The position numbers and the translations under genes are program-made. A DNA stretch of 64,000 nucleotides from Azorinus chamasolen (lineage: Eukaryota > Mollusca > Bivalvia > Cardiida > Solecurtidae): assembly GCA_963576725.1 (NCBI GenBank), contig OY755252.1:40118599-40182598 (forward strand). Direction: 5' to 3'. The stretch's first letter is position 1. Every line of letters starts with the position of its first letter. Shown piece by piece: positions 50,266 to 60,473 of this stretch. The notes beneath the pieces were generated by a model. It had not been told where the DNA came from. It saw only the letters and a list, made by a program, of their open reading frames with translations, and made no database searches.

Positions 50266-51270
50266 CAGACCCTCTGCTTTCAGCAGGGGGATAAGGGCAA
50301 TAAATATATGATTTTTGTGTCACCTGCCGAGAGGCAGTGTGTCACTTAGGGATCAGTTTTCCGTCTGTCTGTCTGTCACACTTTCTTTTTTTGGCTGTCA
50401 TTTCTAAACTAATCATTATAGAGCTTTCAAATTTCACACATGGAACAAGAATGATGAGAGGAAGTGTCATGCACAACTCTAGCATCAATATTTTTTTAGT
50501 TATTCCCCTTTTCATATTAACAATAAGTTTTTGTGTCAGCTGCGATCAGGTGATACACGTGTTCCTCCGAACACTCTTGTGTGTATCAAAGGGGTATAAC
50601 TCCTAAAAGTCACATGCCGTCTGAAAAAGTATTGCATGGGAAAGATGCCATGGCGATAACAAATATTCATCTTGAGTTTCATTGAATTCTGTTACAGAGA
50701 TACATAGCATTGGACGGGAACAAATGTCATTTTTGCATATAAAAGGGCAATAACTCCTAAATGCCACAAGCAATCTGAAAAAGTAATACATGGGATGATG
50801 CCCCAGTGATAACAAATATTCATGTCGAGTTTCACTGAATTCTGTCAAATCGTTACAGAGATATGTCATCGGACGGAAAAAATATCTGATGTTTGCATAT
50901 CAAAGGGCAATAACTCCTAAATGCCACAAGTGATCTGAAAAAGTAATATATGGGAACGAAGCCCTAGTTATAACAAATATTCATGTTGAGTTTCATTGAA
51001 TTCTGTCAATCCGTAATGGAGATGTAGCATTGGATGGGAAAAAAACAAGTTTTTGCTTATAAAAGGGCAATAACTCCTAAATGCCACAAGTGATCTGGAA
51101 AAGTAATACATGGGAACGATGCCCTAGTGATAACAAATATTCATGTTGAGTTACATTGAATTCTGTCAATCCGTTACAGAGATATCACATAGGACTGAAA
51201 CCAGACGGACGGATGGATGGATGGATGGACAAACCCAAAACAATATCCCTCTGCCTTTGGCAGGGGATAA
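50266..51270 (+). mobile_element. Pearl-like element with four 158-bp core units
   Basis: Hairpin CCCTCTGCTTTCAGCAGGGG at 50270 and CCCTCTGCCTTTGGCAGGGG at 51247 mark the ends. A second head hairpin (GTGTCACCTGCCGAGAGGCA) and CTGTCTGTCTGTC follow near 50318-50376. The core repeats about every 158 bp (AAAGGGCAATAACTCCTAAA near 50589, 50744, 50902, 51061). It ends with a GGAC/GGAT microsatellite (51205-51230). Confidence 0.75.
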
Positions 51271-51868
51271 TAAAGTAACAGCTTGTGCTTTGACAATAAC
51301 TGTGTATATATAACTGTGTTAATAATAACTTGGATCTTGATGAGATGCATATATGGTCCTCTGCAAAATGCTTCAGTTTTCAAATAGTCTTTGTTTTTGA
51401 TCGAAAAACAAATCTCTACCAAACAGTTTGGATCCTGGAAACAGGGCAGAAAAAACAAACTAGTCATACCAGTCATTTGTTTTAATATGTAAATGCTGAT
51501 TTTATCTCTACATGTCTCGTCATTCAAACTGATATATACCGATACAGTAACATGTGCACTCCACATTTTTCAAAATCTTTCATTTATCTACAATTTATAA
51601 CTCAAAAAACAACATCTTTGAAAGCTTGTGTTACAACATTTAAATCCTAAATTCTTAAACAAAAATCGCTCAAACATAAAAACAAACAGCCAGGATTAAA
51701 ATTCATACAATTTCACTAGTCATGAATAGGGTTAGGGTTAAAATTCACATCTTTCCTTAGCCCTTTGAATTTGGGAAACAAGTGTACCGGCATTGTCAAA
51801 CAGTGTAGACCCAGATCAGAGTACTAGAGGAGTCTGCAATGTTTGTCATTCTACATCCTCCAGCAAAT
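51271..51868. other. Intergenic, weak MITE relics only
   Basis: A hairpin relic at 51798-51848 (CAAACAGTGTAGACCCAGAT ... GAGTCTGCAATGTTTG); no gene. Confidence 0.4.
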
Positions 51869-52039
51869 TTAACCCTTTACTCCATAAATATGCTTTTGCA
51901 AACAGAGTAGACCCAGATCAGAAGCCAGGGTCTGCTCTGTTTGCTTATGACAAAATATAGATATGATTCTACAATATCTGCTATGGCTGAAAATTCCATG
52001 TTATTCTTACAATGTCATTATTTCTTACATAAGGGTTAA
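51869..52039 (+). mobile_element. MITE family B, shortened
   Basis: TTAACCCTTTACTCCATAAA ... ACATAAGGGTTAA; the tip is collapsed (GACCCAGATCAGAAGCCAGG then GTCTGCTC). Confidence 0.82.
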
Positions 52040-52100
52040 GCCTTTCATAATTCAGTACAGGTCCAGATAAGATGCGTAAATTAATTTAAAACCTTCTTTA

Positions 52101-52193
52101 TTTCTCCACCAAACCCTATGTTGTGACCACTGTTTAGAATCCTCTCATCGAGACGATTCTAAAGTGGTCACAACATAGGGTTTGGTGGAGAAA
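52101..52193. mobile_element. E-type hairpin element, perfect copy
   Basis: TTTCTCCACCAAACCCTATG + TTGTGACCACT..TTAGAATC, then its inverse ending GGTTTGGTGGAGAAA; a stem over 35 bp with loop CTCTCATCGAGAC. Reference copy of family E. Confidence 0.88.
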
Positions 52194-52616
52194 TGACGTT
52201 TTTAGTATTGGAGTATACTGCATGTTTATCTCTTGCTCTGCTGAATGAAACAATGTTGGATAATTCCACTTTGAAAATTCAGATTTCAAAGCATTCATTA
52301 CACTGTTGACACATTTCTGATTACAATTACAAACAGTTTGGACCCAGTTCTCATGATGAGTGACATAGTCTTTCGTTAGGATCCAAGCTGTTTGACATGC
52401 AGATGATATAAACATAGAGTTACAAAATATGGCTGATACTGATTATGAGTGAAATAATCCAAAATTTCAACAGTACAGACCAATCTGAATCTCTTATTTC
52501 TCAGTGAAATCCTACTTTCATTGCCTCCGAGATGTAATTCTAAGAACCAATGTGACAGGGCTTAGCAGAGGAATATAAATGAGTGTACGAAGGAACATGT
52601 CACCTTCTGGTTACAA

Positions 52617-52732
52617 TGGTTTCATAACTACACTATACTAAAACGTTTCCTTTATTCCTTGGAAATCCTCATTTTCAGTAGATTTATACAAAGAAGTAGG
52701 GTCTAAAAATAGCCGATGAGGGAATCGGTTAA
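52617..52732 (-). mobile_element. MITE family C, half copy
   Basis: From ATGGTTTCATAACTACACTA to GGTCTAAAAATAGCCGATGA and GGGAATCGGTTAA. Confidence 0.7.
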
Positions 52733-52779
52733 CTACATATCTAGCATAAGGTTATTCCTTAGGTTAATGGCGTTATATT

Positions 52780-53050
52780 TTTGTGTCACCTGCCAAGAGG
52801 CAGTGTGTCACTTAGGGATCACTTTTCCATTGTCTGTCTGTCCGTCTGTCTGTCACACTTTCTTTTTTTGGCTGTCATTTCTAAACTAATCATTATAGAG
52901 CTTTCAAATTTCACGTGTCTTCCTCTCATTGAGGGCCATTGGTGTAACTAAGGTCCATCACTCTACATGCAATACTTTTTTAGTTATTCCCCTTTGTTTA
53001 GATTTCACTCCAGCATATTAACAGTTTTTGTGTTCCTCCGAACACTTGTT
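52780..53050 (+). mobile_element. Truncated pearl-like element (TTTGTGTCACCTGCC head)
   Basis: GTGTCACCTGCCAAGAGGCA, CACTTAGGGATCACTTTTCC, CTGTCTGTCTGTC and TCTAAACTAATCATTATAGA match 50318-50450; the tandem core is absent. Confidence 0.75.
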
Positions 53051-53222
53051 TCAATGGAGCCACAATGAAGAGATACATTTAAAGGCATGACGAGGTAAGA
53101 AGAAAACAGTATGCAGATGGATGATTTTTTAAATGTATATGAAGATTCAGTTTCAGTCATCAAAATATTTTACCGTCATGGTTTTATGGCACAAAAGCAA
53201 TTAAATATTTAAACGTTTGTCT

Positions 53223-53516
53223 TTAACCCTTTACTCCATACACATGTATATAATTCTTTGCCAGGACCTGCTCTGTATGCTTATGAAACTAGAACTATCA
53301 CTAAAGGTGATGGAATATCCCCACTGGTTGTGCCACGAACAGACAGACCAACCGACCAACACACTGAATCCTATATAAACCCTCTCAAACTTCGTTTAAT
53401 AATAAAGATCCGATTCAACAGTTTCTGCAATGGCTAAACATTCCTGTATTCAGATATAAATATTCAGATAACTAATGAATTTCTTACATAAATATTCAAC
53501 AAGAGTAAAGGGTTAA
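53223..53516 (+). mobile_element. MITE family B with nested insertion
   Basis: TTAACCCTTTACTCCATACA start, collapsed hairpin (CCAGGACCTGCTCTG), GCTTATGAAAC, then the insert 53288-53399; resumes TAATAAAGATCCGATTCAAC and ends AAGAGTAAAGGGTTAA. Confidence 0.8.
53288..53399 (-). mobile_element. Nested hairpin-headed element fragment
   Basis: Reverse copy of the element at 18684: ACTATCACTAAAGGTGATGG ... CCTCTCAAACTTCGTTT. Confidence 0.75.
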
Positions 53517-53605
53517 TGTATACATACTTATCTACAGAAAACAATTTCAAACAGCTTTTTTTAAAATTCACAGATGTACATACCAGAATTACCACTGAAT
53601 ACAGT

Positions 53606-53813
53606 TACAGTACAACCTCTCTATAACGAACACAAAATTACATCAAGTATATTGTGTTAAATGCAGGTGGCTGCTTAAAGCAAGGTGAAAGTAAAACAGA
53701 ACGCTCTTATAGGAGCGTTCTGTTTTACTTTCACCTTGCTTTAAGCAGCCACCTGTCCTAAATACCAACTAATCAACACAATTTAGTGGCCATTATAGAG
53801 AGGTTTTACTGTA
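53606..53813. mobile_element. F2 pogo-like MITE, full copy
   Basis: TACAGTACAACCTCTCTATA ... GAGAGGTTTTACTGTA. A nearly perfect 50-bp inner stem (GGTGGCTGCTTAAAGCAAGG) has tip GAACGCTCTTATAGGAGCGT. Reference copy for F2. Confidence 0.93.
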
Positions 53814-54436
53814 ATTACTCCACACAAGTGCTTGTCACAGTATGTGATATTTTGAACAATCACAGGGTCATAATTCTATGTATAATAATTTTACCGAAAC
53901 GAAGTTATGATAATGACGGTTCATAGTTTTATTGAAAATCTCCAGGCTGACTGATGAACCAGCTGACATGGTGATGCTTATATACCCTTGAATCTCTCTT
54001 TCCTTTCACTCAATTTTAAAACTGATTCCCCCATGTCTCTCCTATCTCTTACTCAATGTCTATCTCACCATGCTCATAGAAACAACATAAGAAACATAAT
54101 TATATCATGCAGAAGTGTGATTACTGAAACTACATTGAGGGGAGGAAAATGCCCTAAACCCCATTACATGATATTCAAAAACCATCAGATCTGAGCCGAT
54201 CTCACTGAATGTAACAACCTTTGTAACTTGGATCTCAAGCTCAAAGGCAGGATTTCCTCTGAGAAGAGGAAAACTCACACCCCTGATTATGTTATGGAGT
54301 TATAGACTGTGTATTCCCACTCATCACGTTTGTTGTACGGAGATACAACTGTTTTGTCCATCGATACATACATGTCTATACTTCTACACTAAATATTTCT
54401 GAATATCTGGGCCATATAATGATATATGCAGACATC
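53814..54436. other. Intergenic, no recognised feature
   Basis: A 68-codon frame at 53988 lacks a recognisable domain; otherwise AT-rich unique-looking DNA. Confidence 0.4.
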
Positions 54437-54798
54437 TTAACCATTTTCCTTCATGAATATTCATATATGAAATAATTATTATGAATATTAATTAGCTGAA
54501 TATCTATAATGGCATTATGAACAAGGGAATGTTGTACTACAGCATAATCTGAACAGTCAGATCTATATACAGTAAAACCTATAGGAGTGTTCTGTTTTAC
54601 TTTCACCTTGCTTTAAGCAGCCACCTGCCTTTAACACAAAATACTTGATTTAATTTAGTGGTAGTTATAGAGAGGTTTACTGTAACTCCAGCAGCACATA
54701 TAGAAGACCCTGATCAGACGGCTCCTACAGGTGTCTTCTGATCTGGGTCTATTCTGTTTGCAAAGGAGTTGAAAGGGGTCTCTATCGGGTAAAGGGTC
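54437..54798 (-). mobile_element. MITE family B with nested F2 fragment
   Basis: TTAACCATTTTCCTTCATGA start, long arm to CAGATCTATA, F2 at 54568-54684, then GCAGCACATATAGAAGACCC, core GACGGCTCCTACAGGTGTCT and end CGGGTAAAGGGTCA. Confidence 0.8.
54568..54684. mobile_element. F2 MITE, nested, internally deleted
   Basis: TACAGTAAAACC joined directly to TATAGGAGTGTTCTGTTTTA, i.e. the left hairpin arm is gone; right half intact to GAGAGGTTTACTGTA. Sits at the same GATCTATA site of B as the F1 copies at 19289 and 56309. Confidence 0.85.
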
Positions 54799-54869
54799 AG
54801 CTTCAACAAACTTCACACCCGCATTGATTGTTCATCAAGGGTGACAAACTAAGGGCAGTAACCCTACCA

Positions 54870-55036
54870 TTAACCCTGTGTCAGAAATAATGACTATGAA
54901 GATCAATTAGCTAACATTTTATTAATTACATAATGAACAAGGGAATTTTGGACCATGACAGAAACTGCAAAATCAGATCTTTTATCATTTCATTGACTCT
55001 GTTTGCAAATACTTTATATATGGAGTAAAGGGTTAA
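54870..55036 (-). mobile_element. MITE family B, hairpin mostly deleted
   Basis: TTAACCCTGTGTCAGAAATA ... ATATGGAGTAAAGGGTTAA; TCATTTCATTGACTCTGTTTGC marks the deletion. Confidence 0.8.
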
Positions 55037-55677
55037 TAATAGTTTGTTGGTTAGTTTGTATCAAGGTCTACATTTCTTTAACAGTATTTCTGTCATATCA
55101 AGCTGCCCAGCTAGATACAGGTGAAGAAAGACCCCAAAGGCTTTTCTGTGAACAGAACATCATGGTGGAACTACCGACCTACTGCAAGCCATGTTAATAG
55201 TAGTACATTGTACATCAAAACAGGGACTTGACAGTTTAAAAATGGTCATTGATACCATGATGGTACAGGCAGCAAATCTCCAGGAAATTGATTGTTAATG
55301 AACAGACAAGGAAATGAAGTCTATTTCACGCTCACTTTAATTCTTAAAACACAATTTCCTTCATAGAAAGAACTTTTGCCACAGTAATTAGACAAATATT
55401 GATATATACAGTTAAACCTGTCTTAATGCGACAATAAAACAGAATCCATGCGAGCTTTCAGCATTACTTTTTCCCTGCATCAAGCAACCACCTGCTTATA
55501 AGACTCACACATTTAATTAGTAAATGGCCGCTTAATCCTTAAAATGCAGTAAAAGAGTACACAATACCTTTGAAAACAGTAAAGACCCAGATCAAGGATT
55601 CCTGAGGGGGGAGACCTTGGATCAGGGTCTGCACAAACATTATTTTCTTCAGTGATTAACTTTGATACAATTTTTGT
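55037..55677. other. Intergenic with F-type and hairpin relics
   Basis: 55404-55545 is a decayed F MITE (TACAGTTAAACCTGTCTTAA; CAAGCAACCACCTGCTTATA). 55580-55630 is a hairpin relic (AGTAAAGACCCAGATCAAGG). No gene. Confidence 0.5.
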
Positions 55678-55894
55678 TTAACCCATTACCTCATAGGCTA
55701 TTTTTAGATACAACCTCCTTGAATAAATCTACCGAAAAGGAGCATTAACTAGAGAAAAGGAAAATTTCAGAATGCTGTAGTTTGAAACCATTGTGATAAA
55801 TAGAGCATTTGCTCCTATAGGAGTAAATGCTCTATTTATCACAATGGTTTCACAAAGTGACTTCTACAGTCGTCAAAATGAGGGAATGGGTTAA
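55678..55894 (+). mobile_element. MITE family C, full copy
   Basis: TTAACCCATTACCTCATAGG ... GAGGGAATGGGTTAA; core GCATTTGCTCCTATAGGAGT. Confidence 0.93.
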
Positions 55895-56217
55895 TTAATA
55901 TTCAGTAAAGGAGGAGTCAGATTTTATTATTCAGCAGGTTCAGGGTTTTACTGTAGCATACTGTCAGTCACGTAACATTCTGTGAAGTCATTTATTTCAA
56001 TGGTACTTTTCTCTTTAAATTCCAATACAAAGTGGTATTAAAGTGATTAAATGCTTTAGTCATATTTATAATACTTACAAAATCATTCTTCAGATATACA
56101 GAAAAAATCATACAAAATATTTCACTTAAACATGATAATTGATCTATTATTCTATGTCTTCATAAAAAAATCGATAAAAATAAACAAAGAAAGACTCCTC
56201 GTAAATACTTAAAAATC
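55895..56217. other. Intergenic, no recognised feature
   Basis: AT-rich DNA without repeat ends or coding signal. Confidence 0.4.
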
Positions 56218-56604
56218 TTAACCCTTTACCCAATACATAGTAGCTAAAAAAAATTATAATGGCATATATAAACAATATCCACGGCAGAAACTAGAATCAA
56301 GATCTATATACAGTAAAACCCCTCTAATACAACCACTTAATGAATAAACATGGCTGTCTTTATAAGCAGGTGGTTGCTTAATGCAGGACAAAACTTTACT
56401 TTTGTCCTGCATTAAGCTACCACCTGTATCTAGCACCAAGAATTATACTTATTTTAGGTGGTTGCATTAGCGGGGTTTTAATGTACATGTAATTCCATTT
56501 TAAAGCAAACAGAGCAGACCCTGATCAGACACCTCCTATAGAATCCATCATTTGATCTGGGTCTACTCTATTTGCTGACTCATCTCTATCAGGTAAAGGG
56601 TTAA
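56218..56604 (-). mobile_element. MITE family B carrying a nested F1 MITE
   Basis: TTAACCCTTTACCCAATACA start, long arm to AAGATCTATA, F1 at 56309-56485, then AAAGCAAACAGAGCAGACCC, core GACACCTCCTATAGAATCCA and end CAGGTAAAGGGTTAA. Confidence 0.85.
56309..56485. mobile_element. F1 pogo-like MITE, nested, tip deleted
   Basis: TACAGTAAAACCCCTCTAAT ... TTAGCGGGGTTTTAATGTA. The hairpin reads GCAGGACAAAACTTTACTTTTGTCCTGC, so the CTCCT..AGGAG tip is missing. Confidence 0.9.
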
Positions 56605-56808
56605 CTGCAGTAGAAGACTGTTTCTATCAATTTTATCTGACTAGAAATATTGCATACTGAAGGTACTCTGAGGAATCCTAGGGAAAAACTTTCCTGAACT
56701 TTGCAACAGTGAAAACACAGGTGGGACTGCTTCCCCAAGATTTACATTATTTTTTTTTTACAGAAAAGAGTCTGTGAGTGTAGCTTTTGTATTAAACTAA
56801 ATAGATTC

Positions 56809-56960
56809 ATAACCCTTTACTTCATACTCTTTTCTATGCCTTTGCAAATGGAGTAGATCCTATAGGAGTCGTCTGATCAAGGTCTACTCTGTTTGCTTTT
56901 GATATAATATAGATAGGATTCTACAGATTCTGGGTCTGCACTATAGTCTAAATTTGTTTG
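56809..56960 (+). mobile_element. MITE family B, truncated
   Basis: ATAACCCTTTACTTCATACT start, half core (GATCCTATAGGAGTCGTCTG), ending soon after GATTCTACAGATTCTG. Confidence 0.7.
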
Positions 56961-57188
56961 TCCAATTATTTAGGGTTATAACAGTACAAACATAAGATTT
57001 GTCCATAATTCAATTAACAGTAACCATTAAAGTTGTATGAAGCTGTTCACAAATTTTAAGACCGAAATGTTGCAATTACTTTCAGTCTTATAATTTGCAC
57101 ATGGTTGCATAAAACTGTAACGGTTATAGTTAACTGAATGCATGGCAGATAACAAAATTAATCAAACAATAAGTCTGAAATAGAGTTA

Positions 57189-57425
57189 TTAACCCTTTTC
57201 CTGTTCTAGGTCAGTACCTACTAAATATTCATTGGAAAATTAGTTAGAATGAAATATGGAAGGTGGAACATTGTAGCCATTTAAGAATCTAACGAAACAG
57301 ATCGATCAAATTCCATTAGCAAACAGAGGAGACCCTGATCAAATGGCTCCTACAGGAGCTGTCTGATCTGGGTCTACTCTGTTTGTAGATCCACGGAAAG
57401 GCGTTAATATGAAGGAAAGGGTTAA
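57189..57425 (-). mobile_element. MITE family A, full copy
   Basis: TTAACCCTTTTCCTGTTCTA ... GAAGGAAAGGGTTAA, core AATGGCTCCTACAGGAGCTG. Confidence 0.92.
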
Positions 57426-57878
57426 ACAATATATGGTACTACATTTTCTAAGTGTGACAATCTAATTTCTAAAGCATGCATACAGTATTCAGTCATTCAA
57501 TCATTTGAATAAGAAATGTCAAAATTCCATATCTGGAAATAATGAAACATCACTAACAATTACATGCATGGCATAAAAATGTACATATTTAGCCCTTCTC
57601 TTATTACTAACAGCATCACTAGCATCTGTAAACAGGTTGGACCCAGATCAGACACCAAGTAGCCATGTATCTACATAGAAATCTGATCAAGCTTCAATCT
57701 GTTTATCACTCATGCAGTTGTTTTCCGAAATATCATGCAAACTGCGTAGTTTGATCCCTTGAACGCTGGAAACATGTCAACTATCATATTCAAAAGTAGA
57801 CCCCTATTAGGCCACTCCTAAGAGAGCTCATTAATATGACTCTGCACGGTTTGCCATTCAAAAACGAAATTTAATTAT
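57426..57878. other. Intergenic, weak MITE relics
   Basis: Relics such as GTTGGACCCAGATCAGACAC (57636) and AGTAGACCCCTATTAGGCC (57796); no gene. Confidence 0.4.
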
Positions 57879-58030
57879 TAACCCTTCAGCTGACAGTGAG
57901 GCCTTTTGACACCTTTGCATAGTCAATCCTGATCAGACAGCTCCTGTAGGAATTGTCTGGTCTGGAATTGCTGTTTGCTTATGGAATTATACAGTTTCTG
58001 CCATGTTTAAAGCATCCTGTGTTCACTTAA
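57879..58030 (+). mobile_element. A/B MITE fragment
   Basis: TTAACCCTTCAGCTGACAGT start, core GACAGCTCCTGTAGGAATTG, long arm cut at CCTGTGTTCACTTAA, which is the TTAA of the next copy. Confidence 0.65.
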
Positions 58031-58265
58031 CCCCTTCCCTGTTCTGTATTTAGGCCAAATTTCAATACCTACTGAATATTCATTTACAAAATAATATGGA
58101 CGGTGGAACATTGTAGACATTTTAGAAAGTAAAGAAACAGATCTATCAAATTTAATTAGCAAACAGAGCAGACCCTGATCAGACGGCTCCTCTAGGAGCC
58201 GTCTGATCTGGGTCTACTCTGTTTGCAAATGCGTGAAAACACGTTTATATGAGGGAAAGGGTTAA
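58027..58265 (-). mobile_element. MITE family A, full copy
   Basis: TTAACCCCTTCCCTGTTCTG ... GAGGGAAAGGGTTAA, perfect core GACGGCTCCTCTAGGAGCCG. Best minus-orientation reference for A. Confidence 0.94.
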
Positions 58266-58553
58266 AACATCATGTATTCATATACCATTATAAAAATTCA
58301 GCCAATAAATTTTTATGATGTCATCATTTCCTACATTAATGGCAAATTCTAGTTGACATTTCAGCATTCAAAGGGTTAAGAAAAATAAAACTGATAACAT
58401 GATTACAAAACAACAACTTATAAAAGCAACAGAAGGGGCAAGATCTTACAATGAGATTTAAACAAACATATCTTATCGGTGAGCATAACCAATATATCTA
58501 ATTTTGATTTTCTTTAAAGCATGCAGAGCAATAGATAAAGATGTGTATTCAAC

Positions 58554-58744
58554 TACAGTAAAAATCTCTCTATAACGACCACTAAATTATGTTAATTTGT
58601 TGGTATTTTGGGCAGATGGTTGCTTAAAGCAAGGGGAAAGTTTGTTGGTTTATAGTTTGTTGCCCCTTGCTTTAAGCATCCACCTGCCTTTAACATAAAA
58701 TACTTGATGTAATTTAGTGGTCGTTATAGAGAGGTTTCACTGTA
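58554..58744. mobile_element. F2 pogo-like MITE, tip replaced
   Basis: TACAGTAAAAATCTCTCTAT ... GAGAGGTTTCACTGTA. The tip reads AAGTTTGTTGGTTTATAGTT instead of CTCCT..AGGAG. Confidence 0.87.
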
Positions 58745-58754
58745 CTAAAAGCGT

Positions 58755-59040
58755 CATTTCTCCACCAAACCAGATATTGTGACAATGCATTAGAATAGTC
58801 TTGAAGAGATTGAAAATGTTTTAATTTATGCATCTTATCTGGGTTTCTGGTCAAGTGCAAAAGCAATATGCAGCAATAATTTACCCTTAGAACAAACAAG
58901 AAGTACAAACAAGAGTGTCCAAAGGAACACATGTGTCACCTGTTAGCAGAAGTGTGATAAAAAAGTGCGAGACAGAAGTTATTCCTAAGTGTCACCCTGC
59001 TAAAGCAGGTGACTCAATTCCGTTTGTCAGGCAGTTTGGA
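58755..59040. mobile_element. E-type fragment followed by a hairpin-headed fragment
   Basis: 58755-58860: TTTCTCCACCAAACCAGATA ... TTATGCATCTTATCTGGG. 58915-59025: GTGTCACCTGTTAGCAGAAG and GTCACCCTGCTAAAGCAGGTGAC (hairpin), related to the GTGTCACCTGCC heads. Confidence 0.55.
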
Positions 59041-59185
59041 CCCTGATGAGAGGCTGTGTCACTTTGTGCCGTACCTGAATCAGATCCATCTAACTATTGC
59101 AAAGTGTGAAAACATGTAAGAAAGATTCTCCCTCTTCCAAATTTATGATACTTTCTAAATGTCAGTGCTACCATTTACTGGTTGC

Positions 59186-59419
59186 TTAACCTTTTCCCTC
59201 ATATAAACGTGATTCCACGCATTTGCAACCAGAGTAGACCCAGATAAGACGGCTCCTCTAGGGTCTGCTCTGTTTGCTAATAGAATTTAATAGGTGTGTT
59301 TCTTTGCTTTCTAAAATGTATACAATGTTCCACCTTTCATATTTCTTTATAACTATATGTTAATGAATATTCAGTAGGTATTGAAATGTGGCCTAAATAC
59401 AGAACAGGGAAAGGGTTAA
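59186..59419 (+). mobile_element. MITE family A, right half of core lost
   Basis: TTAACCTTTTCCCTCATATA ... AACAGGGAAAGGGTTAA; GACGGCTCCTCTAGGGTCTG shows the deletion. Shares its right TTAA with the next fragment. Confidence 0.9.
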
Positions 59420-59495
59420 CCCTTTACTTAAAACTCTATATTTTTATACAAACAGAGTAGACCAAGGTCAATAGCTCTTGCAGGAGTTGTTTGCT
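59416..59495 (+). mobile_element. B-like short-arm fragment
   Basis: TTAACCCTTTACTTAAAACT, ACAAACAGAGTAGACC and core TAGCTCTTGCAGGAGTTG; nothing beyond. Confidence 0.6.
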
Positions 59496-59496
59496 T

Positions 59497-59736
59497 TAGC
59501 CATTTCCCTGTTCAATATTCAGGGAAAAAATAATTAAAAAATAATTATTAATTGGCTGAATTTTGAAAAACAGATATGTACAAAGATTTTTTTGCGTTGG
59601 TAGGGACTGCAGAGTTAGATCTATAGTTTATAAGCAAGCAGAGTAGACCATGATAGGACGGCTCTTACAGGAGCCGTCTGGTCTGGGTCTTCTGTTTGCA
59701 AATGTATGGAAACACATTTATAAAAGGGAAGGTTAA
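59497..59736 (-). mobile_element. A/B MITE, full but eroded
   Basis: TTAGCCATTTCCCTGTTCAA ... AAAAGGGAAGGTTAA, core GACGGCTCTTACAGGAGCCG. Confidence 0.8.
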
Positions 59737-59745
59737 TAAAGAGTT

Positions 59746-59751
59746 TTTATT
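59746..59751 (-). terminator. Candidate TRAM1 poly(A) signal
   Basis: AATAAA on the minus strand 631 bp past the TRAM1 stop, just outside a MITE end. Tentative. Confidence 0.25.
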
Positions 59752-59781
59752 TTATCACTTATCACACTAATGTCATTTGTC

Positions 59782-60010
59782 TTAACACTTTACTCAATGA
59801 ATATTCATGTAAGAAATAATGTCAGACATCATGAATATCAATTTGCTGAATATCTATAATGGCAAATGAATGAATTTTTGGCCATGTCTGAAACTGTAGA
59901 ATCAGATCTATATCTTTCCAAAAGCAAACAGAGCAGACCATGATCAGACAGCTCCCACAGGAGCCATCTGATCTGGGTCCACTTTAATTTGGAAAGGAGT
60001 AAAGGATTAA
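59782..60010 (-). mobile_element. MITE family B, full copy
   Basis: TTAACACTTTACTCAATGAA ... GGAGTAAAGGATTAA, core GACAGCTCCCACAGGAGCCA. Confidence 0.87.
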
Positions 60011-60129
60011 TGAAGGGATTCGGAATTAATTCTCAAAATAGATTTCCGCCATTTCTTTTCTTCAAAACATAGTTTGTATCCTGATGAGAGACACAACAAA
60101 CATTGATCAGAATTTTGCACAAAAGGTAA

Positions 60130-60318
60130 CAATTTTAACAGATTATTTTTATAATGACATATATAGACAGGACGTTTTTGGCTCAGACAGAAATTGTAGA
60201 ATTAGATCTATATATACCATCAGCAAACTGAGCAGATCCTGATCAGACAGCTCCTATAGGAGCCATCTGATATGGGTCTCCTCTGTTTGCAAAGGTGTAT
60301 ATAATGAGTAAAGAGTTA
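60130..60318 (-). mobile_element. MITE family B, left end lost
   Basis: Long arm from TTTAACAGATTATTTTTATA, core GACAGCTCCTATAGGAGCCA, end ATGAGTAAAGAGTTAA. Lies just downstream of the TRAM1 stop. Confidence 0.8.
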
Positions 60319-60381
60319 AAAACATTTTCCAGTTCAACAGAGAGGCTGAAGTTAATGGCTGCATAGTCTTAAGTGTGTTAA

Positions 60382-60473
60382 TTATTTCTTCACTTTTCTT
60401 GGTCTCAAAGCAGCACCGTTTTGAGCTGTATTTTGGTCAACTTCAGGCAGGGAGGAAATGTCATCTTCTTGAA
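60382..60473 (-). CDS. TRAM1: TRAM1 last coding exon with stop
   Basis: Acceptor CTCTATTGCAG. It encodes VQEDDISSLPEVDQNTAQNG and AALRPRKVKK, with stop TAA at 60384-60382. The frame and phase (one base plus two) fit the preceding exon. The open frame extends upstream into intron, but that part is not exon. Confidence 0.85.

Noticed and set aside
45163..60381. An additional gene between PDIA6 and TRAM1
   Set aside because: All frames of 60-130 codons here overlap repeats or lack any recognisable domain or paired splice sites.
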